Shown here: in pieces, positions 1 through 9,000 of the stretch
Layout: every line of letters begins with the position of its first letter
Position numbering within the stretch: position 1 is the first letter of the stretch
Assembly (NCBI GenBank): GCA_001579985.1
Contig: LRSR01005436.1
Location: forward strand, 1-22,266
DNA from: Hypsibius dujardini
Lineage: Eukaryota > Tardigrada > Eutardigrada > Parachela > Hypsibiidae
Direction: 5' to 3'
DNA length: 22,266 nt
The notes under the pieces: model-generated
The model's input: the letters and a program-made list of their open reading frames with translations, nothing else
Told to the model about the DNA's origin: nothing
The model's database searches: none
Program-made: the position numbers and the translations under genes

Positions 1-40
1 ACGGTCCAAATGTTATGAAAACCGGTGTTTTTGAAATGTT

Positions 41-140
41 TTGAAATCCCAGAGCCCCTGGAACTTAGGCGCCCACATCCCAAAAAGCTCAGGGTTTAGG
101 CTACAAGCCCCCTCCCCTTCCCCCTTCTTTTTGCCTCATC
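41..140 (+). repeat. Repeat family C (TTAGGCTACAAG plus pyrimidine-rich tract), with a family-B-like start
   Basis: TTGAAATCCCAGAGCCCCTG at 41-60 resembles the start of repeat B (CGAAATCCCAGGGAGCC). GGTTTAGGCTACAAGCCCCC and a C/T-rich run to about 140 match the reverse complement of 4636-4690 and, less well, 4199-4250. Confidence 0.5.
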
Positions 141-456
141 TTTCTAATTTTCATTTTGACCAATGTCCTCTAACAGGTTAAACTGTTGAAGTCAGAGACA
201 GAGGGTCTCAAGTCACAACCGTAAATTTACAACCCCAATCCCAAATTTAGCGGGAAATCACAAATCACATTCAGCTAGGTGATGTAATAAAGAGATAATC
301 AAATCCCAGAGAACCAGATATAGTGATGAAAAGAGACGCATCAGACTTTTTGCGGAAGCGGTACTTTGCGGGTGCAATGCGGCTCCCCCATTAAGAATTA
401 AATTTGCGGGGAGGGGCTGTTTTGAATTAAAATGGGGGTCCGCCTAGCATGTTTTT

Positions 457-462
457 TTTATT
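457..462 (-). promoter_or_regulatory. Possible poly(A) signal for receptor gene 2
   Basis: TTTATT on the plus strand reads AATAAA on the minus strand (GCAAAATAAAAAAAAC), 429 nt downstream of the TAG at 891-893. It is one of several AT-rich candidates in this stretch, so support is weak. Confidence 0.2.
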
Positions 463-644
463 TTGCTGGTGAAAAAGTGCCCGTCTTCTGCAACTCCCGA
501 ATTTAATAAATTCAAAACGCCCCACCCTCCACGCCCGAACTTAATAAGTTTCAAAATGCATTACAGATTGCTGAATTTAATAGAATTAAAAATTTTCCTC
601 ACAACTCCAAACGTAATCACATGAGAAACATTTGTCTTCTGAAT

Positions 645-808
645 GGTCAGCGTGAGTTTAAATTAATGAAAGAGCCACAGCCGCAGGTAAGCCAACGAAC
701 GTGTCGTCGTACCACAGTTCCATGAGCGTGCAAAACCCGTGAGATTAGCGAGTTTGAAATATCCAAGTAAACATTGCCAAATAACCGAGCTTCCAGTACT
801 CTTAGTGT
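645..808. mobile_element. Degenerate second copy of the MITE found at 14497-14755
   Basis: Read on the minus strand, this segment runs collinearly with the minus strand of the element at 14497-14755. Shared blocks include TTTCAAACTCGCTAATCTC, GGGTTTTGCACGC, ACGACACG and TGGCTTACCTG, and the end reads CACTAAGAGTAC in place of CAGTAAGGGTAT. Only one arm plus the centre is clearly preserved. It lies just beyond the stop codon of the minus-strand receptor ending at 891, in its presumed 3' UTR. Confidence 0.7.
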
Positions 809-890
809 TGTGACAATTCAATTCCTATATTGCGATGTTAGGCTCCTGCATGCGGCGAGAGAAAAGCACTGATATCCGAGATTAGCCGGT

Positions 891-3800
891 CTAGTCAGGA
901 AGAATGAGGTCCCTCCGGTGGAGGACCCAATAATTTGCTGATGCGAACAGTTGCCGCCTGAACCAGCGATAATAGGCGGATCCAGCCAGCAATAAAACAC
1001 AACCCGCTGCAGTAGACAAAGTTGTAATTATCGTCGAAGTCTCTGCAAACCAAATTCGAGATTGGAGATTATTCCAGCACTGAAAATTCTTCGGAAAATT
1101 CTTCAGTCAAACAAACGAACGTTTTTTAAGTTGTGAATAATTTCAACTGAAACGTTATTTAGTGAATTCGTTATTGAAATTGGAAGTACAATATTTGAAA
1201 ATTAGTTGCTTAAGCCCTTCTTGTCAGGGGTATCGAACTTAAATATTAATGTAGAAACCCAATAACTTTAGGGGAACACGCTCGATTATTTTAACCGGCC
1301 GGTACAGAAAATAACACCCGGCTCTATTAGCATTCAATAAACAGGCTGTAGTCTTATGTTCCGACATTTGAAGCAGTCAAGCCCAGGCTTTTCTTTACGT
1401 GTGTTCTGTGTAACCGAGGGTGTTCCCCTAAAGTTATTGGGTTTCTACAGTAACAGTATCCTGGTCCATATGCAAAGGCTTCTTGAGAAATTGTGATTTA
1501 ATAAAACCGGCATTCATGAGTGCACAAGCATATTTCTTGAACGAACTTTCTGCGGCACAGCGTCCTTCATGTCCGGTGAAGCCACATTCCGGCACATCAG
1601 CGGGCGGCAAACCGTTTGCCGTCGGCCAGGGAACTGTCTTGTTTTCGTTGAAAGTAAACCGCTGCTTCGTGCCGTCAAATACTCCGATTGTCTAAAGAAA
1701 AGCGACGATCCCGTTACGTAAATACAGCAGCGGATAGACCTTAGGCCGACCGGGCCGTTGCCCCCCCCCCTCCCTGACGTTTAACTTGACCTTGTTCCCC
1801 TCCCCGCGATGCGTGGGGGCAAAAATGTTGAGGCTTTTTAAATGTCAAAGCTTGCACCCAAATTGGTGGGAGGGGGGGGGGGTTTATTGCCACCCCTTCA
1901 GCAGGATTTCCAACCCTTCCTCAATCTGCCACTGCATAAATGTAATGTATTTTAAATTCGTCAACTTGTGATTGACCCACGACATGCCTGCAACGAAAGT
2001 GTGGAAGTATTGAAGGCGAACATTTCCGTATTGATCAGGCGAATTCCACCGGCGGTGAAGTAAACCCTCCCACTGCTGATGGTGAAAGTGCGGTTGGCGA
2101 TTCTATCCACAAGTTGGCTTCCGCTGCACGGTCCGTACTGCCCCGACCCAAGTAGCGCACTATCGCGCTCGATGACGAGAGTTGAAAAAATCTCCACAAT
2201 ATCAATGGCACCTTTTGCTCCATTTCCAGAGTCCAGGGGCTAAAGATCATCCCGCTACGATTATACACTGTGCATGCGTCTCTTTATTTCCGTCTCTTTA
2301 TAAGGCTGATCTACTGTACTATCAATGTTTTAAACGCGGAAGATGGCTAAATTCATCAGTGTTTGAAGTTTGGCTGGTATTAAAATTAATTATATCGGAA
2401 AATGGAGTATTGATTTCGCAGTTATGTCTGTTTTACTGGAATGGCCCTACCGCTTTTAAAGTTTCTTTGAAAACCGGCTTCGCCCATTCCATCGATGTTT
2501 CACATTAAGCTCTAAAACTATTTTTGAATATGGTTAGACTCGCAATCCAGAGACCCATTGTCATGCCGGGCAGGCCACGTTAGCCTATTAATGATAGCAA
2601 AACTAAACTAAAAAAAAAACACATTTTGCAACTTTGTTTTTTTTTAAATTTTTAGTTGACTAAAACGCTATACTAAAAGTTTGACTTACCATCCTAAAAG
2701 TGTACAGTATTGGAAAGCTCAGGTAAACCAAAGTTAGTAAACTAAGTTCGACTTTAACTAAAGACTGTAGGTAAACTAACAGTTTTAGCGACAAATAAAT
2801 GAATTAAAAATCTTTATTAACTAAATTTTAATTGACTAAAAACTAATCAGTGGACTAGTCGCTCCGTTCGCTTTAGAAATCCTCTGAAGGAACCGTGACC
2901 TATACTTTTGAACGTGATATACTGATTTTTAGCTTATTTCGTTTTTCTAAAAGTTATTGTTAAATATTATTTGATGGTTTTGGAAAAGGATTGTATCCAC
3001 AGAATGATGCACCTAAAATTTGGCAAAACAGGTTGCAGATATAGCAATTAATAACGCAAAAAATTGCGTGAGTTGTAAGCATATAAGCATAGCATGAAGT
3101 TGTGCCGGGTTGTGAACGCATAGCCCTGGCCTCTTTAGGCTAAATGTTTTTACAGAAATCAATATAGTTTAACATCTCCAAAAAAAACCAAAGAAGTAGA
3201 TTGAAGTCAATAATCTTGTAAGACTCAAACCAGGTTTTTCAGCTGGTGCTAAAACTGTACATGTTTAAAAATGATCACTTTAAAAAAAACTATGCCCTTG
3301 AAAACGTGTCATCTTTGAATTTATGTTGTACAATCTGTCTGATACAAACGCTCATTCTTTTTTGCTTCCGAGGTTCATTGCATAGCAGATGCCCCGTTCG
3401 GCCTGTCATCTTCGGAATTCTAGTTTTATGTGTGGAAAATGGAAAGTATTTTACTCACTGGAACTCCATTGTAGGAGTAATTATATTGGGTCAGCGTAAG
3501 ATTGGATATTTTTTCGTTGACATCAGCCAGGGTTGTAGCTGTCGGAGAGTTCGACTGCGGAACGAGAAAAATCAACGACCTCGATGCATTCAGATTCTGA
3601 AAGAAACATATATTGTGAAGCCGAAACTGCAACATCCACATTATCGTTCACTCCACCCCCCCCCCAACACTGCAGGTTCCTACCGATGTGTTGTTCGCAA
3701 GACGGGCAAACTGCGCAGGCACGCCATAGGCGGTAGTACGGATAGGTTGAACGTTGATGAAAACATACTCCCCGTTTGACATATCCAGGGCATCAGTCAG

Positions 3801-6800
3801 TCCCTTCAAAAACGAAATCGACGGATATTGTCTATACGCACAAATAACACCTCAGCAATGCGTTTGTAAATATTCTGGTGCAATAGTTTGGAACATTGTT
3901 TATATTTTTCAGCGCAAGCAGTTCCTTTGCTCTCTTATACAATCGGAGAACCTGTTGATAAAAGGTATTCAATATTTGAGAAATGTACTTACCATGATGC
4001 GGAGTGCGAGAGTAGCCGTGGATAGAAGGACATAGACTGCAACAAGAATATTTTTATACAAAACCTTGAAAACTGATATGTCGCTGTATTTAATATGCTG
4101 TTCGGTTGTAATTTTCGTGTTGTGGTTTCGGTTGTGAGTTGTGTGCAGCTCCGCCCAGATACAATTTTCGCACAGTCTTTAGAACTTAGAACTTAGTCCA
4201 GAACTTAGACTACAAATACCCCTCCATTTCTCCTCTTTATCCCCACCTCTGTTATGTTTACAGGCGCTTACCAATATTCTTTTATTTAATCATTTTCAGA
4301 TTAATAGTTTTAGGAATGTTTGCTGTTTCCTTATCCTAAAAATAATAATCACTAAGTACTGGAGTTGTCCTCAGTGAACGAAATTCGAAAACGCTCCCCT
4401 TTTTTGACGATCCATTTCCTGGACCGACGTTCCAATATCGGTTTTTTTGCCAAGAGACTGAGGAAAGCTTAGGTTGTCAAAAACTGCTCGAAACGGGAGT
4501 TGATCCTGCACGATAGGGTTGGCTCAAACTTCATAACGCCCTGACTGAAAGAGCGCCCGAGAAAGCAAATGGCATCAGCACTTTTTCGATTTTGAAATGA
4601 TAGCATGGATAAAGGGTATTGGCTAGTACTCCCAAAAGTAAAAGAGGACAAAACGGGGGAAGGGGGGGGGGGACTTGTAGCCTAAGCCGTCATCCTGTGC
4701 GGCGCTTGCGCAAAGGCCTCGAGTGCACACAGCGACAAAGAATCTGTCGGCATTCGTAATAAACTATCTATTGTGTGTCTTGTTTTTCTTAAGTTACTTC
4801 AGTTCAGTCAAGTTGATTGAGGCTGGCGTCGTGTGTGTGTTCTTCAGTGATTTGAGGTGATTCAGATGATTTGATTTTGGATTTTGCCCGCAGTTCTTGC
4901 ATTCAATATTCGGTTGTCCCGGAGCTTTTTTAAGTAATCACAAAAATGGGGGCCGGGGGGGAGGTGTCGAAAATCTGTTACGCCTCTGTCATATAGTAAA
5001 GCTGACAATGAAGTGACATGGACATGTTTTAGTCAGTTTCCAATAGGCTCGATTTGTGTACTATACAGAACATACATATACAGAACTACACAGAATATAC
5101 AAGCACTGGCTGTAAAAGTTCGCTAAGCTGTTAAAAAGAATTAAATTTGAGTTTCTCTCACCTTGCAAAAGTCTTTCAATCAAAAGGCATTCAGTGTTGA
5201 TTTTAAAGCACCCATATTGGAATCACTTGATTGGCCATAATAATTTTTAAGACCTGGACGTTTAAAATTCCAAACAGTTTCTTGTAAGTCGTTTTCAGTA
5301 TTTTGTTTGCACATACCTCGGCTCCGTAGTTTAGATTCCGCCAAAAGTTTCATCAAGTTAGGGGTGGAAATGATATTTTCAACGTTGAGCGGCACTATTT
5401 GAAAGTTTGAGCCCGACTGCTTTGTCACCTCTAGCAGGAACTCCCATGACATCTGATAGAACCGACTGATGGTGGTTGAGGTTTCTATCACAACGGTCAC
5501 ATGATACCAATTGTTCCGGTCCAGTAACTCCACCAAAGCCATACAAAAACTGATGGATGAAGCACCGCTTGAAACGGTTGTCGCCGGCGCCGATTTTGGA
5601 GTAAGAAAATCTTTTGCCATTGAATCCCTACAGCATACGTCAAAAAATCAGAAATGTTCAGTGTGAGATGAATCACTTCCAATCAACCTACATATTCAAG
5701 GTGAAAACTAAGACATCCAGAGCAGCGGCAAGACTAGACAGCCCGTTCTGGTCATTGCAACCTAACAAAACACATACAGAATGAGGAAAGAGTGACCTTC
5801 AACTAAATATTTGTTGGGAACCGTAAGATAAGCTATCGGCTAGGCATTGAAAATTTTAATCCTACGTCCAGATCTCTTTGAAAAATACATATAGATTGCT
5901 CAGTGGCACGCCGAAGTTTCAAAGCCTAGCAAAGCAAACCTGACCATATAGCCTCTTTTGACCCACCTCTGTTCTCTCCCTCCCGAGAAAACACTGTCCT
6001 AAATACGGTAAAAATCGATAACGGTTACTTTTGTTATCTAAAGTACCGTTTCATCTTGAATAACAAAGCAGCTTGTAAACCTTTCTAGTCTCGGAAATAA
6101 AACGGTGACCAGACCGTACCATTTATGACACCAATTTTATTGGGACTCTGTAATATTTTCAGAGAAAGTTTGAAAAGCCTGGAAATGAAGAAAACGCAAC
6201 AACTTCATTAGTTTTGTTAAGCAGAGTTTAAAAATACTCCCAAAATTGGTGAAAGTTGAATTCGGTGCCAATTGATTTCTGTTTAGTCGTTTTGGTATTC
6301 AAAGTATCTTCCTCGCTATGAATTTCATTAATCCAATTGTAGCTAGTCCCTGATAGATCAGCGGTATATGCACTGTCTCATATGAAAAGGTTGACTGTTT
6401 AATTTCCGCATTCTTCTCACTCCGATCGAGGCCGGTTGATTATGCCGAACGATGCCAAATAATTTTGTGGTCAAGAAGAGGAGACATTTGGGGAAGACTG
6501 ACCATTGATTAACCAAATGCGGCTCCGTCCAGAATTGTATTTGTTTTCTTCATTGAAATTTGAAATGAAATTATCGATTCATTTTGGTATGAAAAAGACA
6601 GACCGCTAAATTGTAATGTACTGTGGTACCGTTTGGAGAGCCATAAAGGATTTCGATTAAGGGCATCTGACTAACCCCCCCCCCGCCAGAGCCTCTGAAA
6701 TTATCTCCTGTTTGTAACTGTATCAGATCACGCAAGGGATTGATAACTTTGTGATCCTTACCTGTTTCAACTATAGCATAACAAGTATCTTCACGTCGAT

Positions 6801-7092
6801 GTCGGTACAAAAATTCCGAAACGTCGGCCACGGCGTCTCCGTTGATATCGTCGCACGTATGGTGATCTTTGTGCTGAAAATAACGAACACTCACGTTGTA
6901 CTGACCTCCGTGACGCTTCATAACCTCATCCCGGGCCACTTCGAATGTCGGCGACATGAACACGGCATTGGTCACATAGCCCGGCATCTCGTACTGCAGG
7001 GTCACGAGCACCTCAATGTTCGTTTTTTGGGTTAACGCACACGTAATGGCTATCAGATTAAGAAATGTTACGGATTGAAAGAGCAAGAACAT
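891..7092 (-). CDS. Receptor gene 2: single-pass ANF-receptor-type (NPR-C-like) protein with short tail, 9 exons
   Basis: Exons on the minus strand, from 5' to 3': 6762-7092, 5692-5761, 5317-5627, 3993-4036, 3684-3803, 3459-3596, 1988-2239, 1547-1691, 891-1042. Phases match at every junction and give 520 codons plus TAG (891-893). Residues 1 to about 20 are a hydrophobic signal peptide. The ligand-binding domain follows; recognisable segments are VGYVTNAVF-like start, GCNDQNGLSSLAAALD (exon 2), VSSGASSISF and NNWYHVTVV (exon 3), SNGEYVFIN (exon 5) and CSGSQLVDRIANRTF (exon 7). The juxtamembrane VPWPTANGLPP-DVPECGF motif lies in exon 8. The transmembrane helix is about residues 475-495, followed by a basic tail ending SANYWVLHRRDLILPD. 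Intron 7 uses a GC donor (CAG|GCATGT). No kinase-homology or cyclase sequence was found in the remaining 890 bases downstream. The domain family is known from receptor guanylate cyclases and NPR-C; ligand and function are inferred. It could alternatively be a truncated cyclase relic, but no exon is broken. Confidence 0.8.
1250..1449. mobile_element. 200-bp MITE with 35-bp terminal inverted repeats
   Basis: The left end at 1250-1284 (TGTAGAAACCCAATAACTTT...) is repeated in reverse complement at 1415-1449 with 34 of 35 positions matching. The interior, about 130 bp, has no ORF. The element sits in intron 8 of the minus-strand receptor gene (1043-1546), 98 nt downstream of the exon-8 donor. No convincing target-site duplication is seen (left flank ATTAA, right flank GTAAC). 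The near-perfect ends suggest a fairly recent insertion. Superfamily not assigned. Confidence 0.85.
4195..4690. repeat. Repeat family C pair in inverted orientation within intron 3 of receptor gene 2
   Basis: The left part (about 4199-4250) reads ACTTAGACTACAAATACCCC followed by C/T-rich sequence with CCTCTTTATCCC. The right part (about 4636-4690), in reverse complement, reads GGCTTAGGCTACAAGTCCCC, a long C run and TTTTGTCCTCTTTT. The two may be degenerate ends of one element of about 500 bp or two independent fragments. The interior has no supported coding sequence. Confidence 0.45.
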
Positions 7093-8211
7093 TGTGTCGT
7101 TTTGGAAAAAAACCCGGTCAGTTTATAAAAGCGGCTGGGCAATGATGAGCAGCGCTAGCAAATCGGGAAGTGTAGGTTGTGATTTTGAATATGAAGAATG
7201 TCGTGATTGATCCCCAGGTCGGACACTGATATGCAACACTATTTTTGTTTTATGGAGCCTTTTCGCATGATGAATTAATGGCAATACGCCACTTAAAAAG
7301 TCAGACGCTACCTCGGCGTCGATGCCCCGTGAAACAATAAATCATGCATTGTTGTTCAACCCTCTCAACACTGACAACGCCTTCTCGAATCCCAATAAAA
7401 ATCATCTTCAATACTTCATTTATTTTTGTACCCACGGCCAAGAAATGCGAGGCTAGGGACTTCGTGCGCGAAGCGCACCAGAAAAGCCAAATATGTTGAC
7501 AACGCTCGTTGGGCAACGATTCAGTCGGCTGAACGCCATTAGTTTGAATGCTTTCTTTTTTTTCTTGATGCTCCGAAAGGTTCTCGCTCACGACAATCTG
7601 CAGAATTAATAAAGGTTAGGGCTAGTCTCTCAAAATACTGGGTTTATATAGGTTTCATCGATTCTGAAATTAGAGAACCATATAGGGTGTCATGTAATTG
7701 ATTTCCAAATGCCGATAGAATGTGTGGGTACCATGTGTCATGTTGAGACAAGGGTGACAACACAAATGCAATCACTCAACGGAAATGTGCAGGAGGCTTC
7801 CAATAGGCTTTCAGGCAACGAACATAAAGGTCAAGTTAAGAAAATATCAGCCACATTGATTTATAACTGGAATAACGTCTACAGCGTTGCTGGAAATGTT
7901 GTTTATCCAAAATTCTGGGTTTGGTACGTAAATCGTAAAGGTGAAGACACTTAAATCACAATGAAGCCCAGGGGGTGAAATTTCGGCGACAAAGTATATT
8001 GTATTCACGTTTCAGACCACCGCTGATGCGTCAAGGCATTTCTTAACAGGAACATCCTCACGAATTTGAATGATCCTCCGGCCCCTACAAGTTTGGCGTG
8101 AGCAGGAACGGATATCTTCCTTAATTTTAGATGGTTTAAGAATAGATAAATTTTGAAATAAAAAATCATGCTCCTTTTCCTACCCCTGAACATAATTTTA
8201 AAGGGTTGCAC
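7093..8211. other. Intergenic region upstream of receptor gene 2
   Basis: Short open frames at 7301-7591 (minus) and 7709-7954 (plus) have no recognisable motifs and no convincing splice partners. The promoter of the minus-strand receptor should lie just above 7092. A TATAAA reads on that strand at about 7118-7123, but it is only about 25 nt from the ATG. Confidence 0.4.
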
Positions 8212-8661
8212 ATGCTTAGAAAAAATGGAGGCCCTGCTATCCCAAAAATTTCCGAGCGAGACTTCGAAGAATCTTTCAAGTCTTTCGCTTTTTCTGCAAT
8301 GGGACAAGGGCAACTATTAATCACTATTGTTGATCTAAGCGGACACCGGAATGAAGGAAGGGCTGCCAATCCCGGAGCGAGTAGAACTCTGATTATGAGT
8401 TCATGGAGTTCGTGCTCACCTTTTACTACAGTTCATCAGTCTGGGCAAAAGCGACAAAGAAACTCTATCAAAGTGGTGCAAGGCAATAAGCTGATGGTGA
8501 TAGTGGACTATAACGTGGTGGAACATACAGCTAAACTCCTTAGGAAACCGGATGCCGGAAGTGACGAAGAGGTGATTCATGCAGGACGCTGTCTGGCTTT
8601 ACTTTATTCTCAAAGGAGAAACGTCTGTGCCGGAAAACCTGCTGAAACTCACCACCTTTAA
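8212..8661 (+). CDS. Hypothetical ORF, 150 codons, unrecognised
   Basis: This is an open frame between the two receptor genes, from ATG 8212 (MLRKNGGPAIPKISERDFEE) to TAA 8659-8661. No signal peptide, membrane segment or family motif is visible. The C-terminal half is basic and mixed (IKVVQGNKLMVIVDYNVVEH). An AATAAA at 8876-8881, about 215 nt downstream on the same strand, gives weak support for transcription. Any 3' UTR of the minus-strand receptor ending at 9001 would run through it. No splice sites link it convincingly to the open frame at 7709-7954. It could be a decayed element or a chance ORF. Confidence 0.22.
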   Translation: MLRKNGGPAIPKISERDFEESFKSFAFSAMGQGQLLITIVDLSGHRNEGRAANPGASRTLIMSSWSSCSPFTTVHQSGQKRQRNSIKVVQGNKLMVIVDYNVVEHTAKLLRKPDAGSDEEVIHAGRCLALLYSQRRNVCAGKPAETHHL

Positions 8662-8875
8662 ACACTGCAGAAGGAAAGGATTGCTACGGAGAGCAAAACA
8701 GCTGCGGACGATTCTAAATTATGTTCGAAATTAAGAATTATGTATGCAAGAAAAGACCTGGCAGAAGAGCTATGGCAGTATTCTAGATTTGACTTGTTTA
8801 AAACTTCGATCTCAACGTTTTTATAGCCGCCACACTTTACTATTGTCCAGCGAACCTGTATTTTGTGTGCTATCG

Positions 8876-8881
8876 AATAAA
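8876..8881 (+). promoter_or_regulatory. Possible poly(A) signal AATAAA
   Basis: An exact AATAAA lies in TATCGAATAAATC, 215 nt after the stop of the plus-strand ORF at 8212-8661. The hexamer is common by chance in AT-rich intergenic DNA, so this is suggestive only. Confidence 0.25.
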
Positions 8882-9000
8882 TCAAATCAAATTGCGCCGA
8901 TTGCGAGAAAATCGGCCCGTCACAAACGGAAAGCAGCGTAGGGCCGAGCCAGCGGGATCCTCACTCTCGTCGGGAGTCCAACTTGTTACGAGAATACAAT

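Larger units (their letters stand above)
1..890. other. Downstream flank of receptor gene 2, no supported gene
   Basis: Apart from the repeat C fragment (41-140), the degenerate MITE (645-808) and a candidate minus-strand poly(A) signal, this is AT-rich non-coding sequence with GAATTTAATAAATTC-type palindromic stretches. In particular, no kinase-homology or cyclase exon was found on the minus strand. Confidence 0.5.

Noticed and set aside
2035-2268. Apparent frameshift in exon 7 of receptor gene 2, since two overlapping frames are both open
   Set aside because: Placing the acceptor at 2239 (CTTTAG|CCC) gives one uninterrupted frame (PLDSGNGAKG) matching the paralogue, so no frameshift is needed.
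3246-3779. 177-codon plus-strand open frame
   Set aside because: It lies antisense across exons 5 and 6 of the minus-strand receptor, which are supported by paralogue alignment; the plus frame has no motif.
7116-7125. TATAAA on the minus strand as promoter of receptor gene 2
   Set aside because: It is only about 25 nt above the ATG, leaving essentially no 5' UTR; probably chance.
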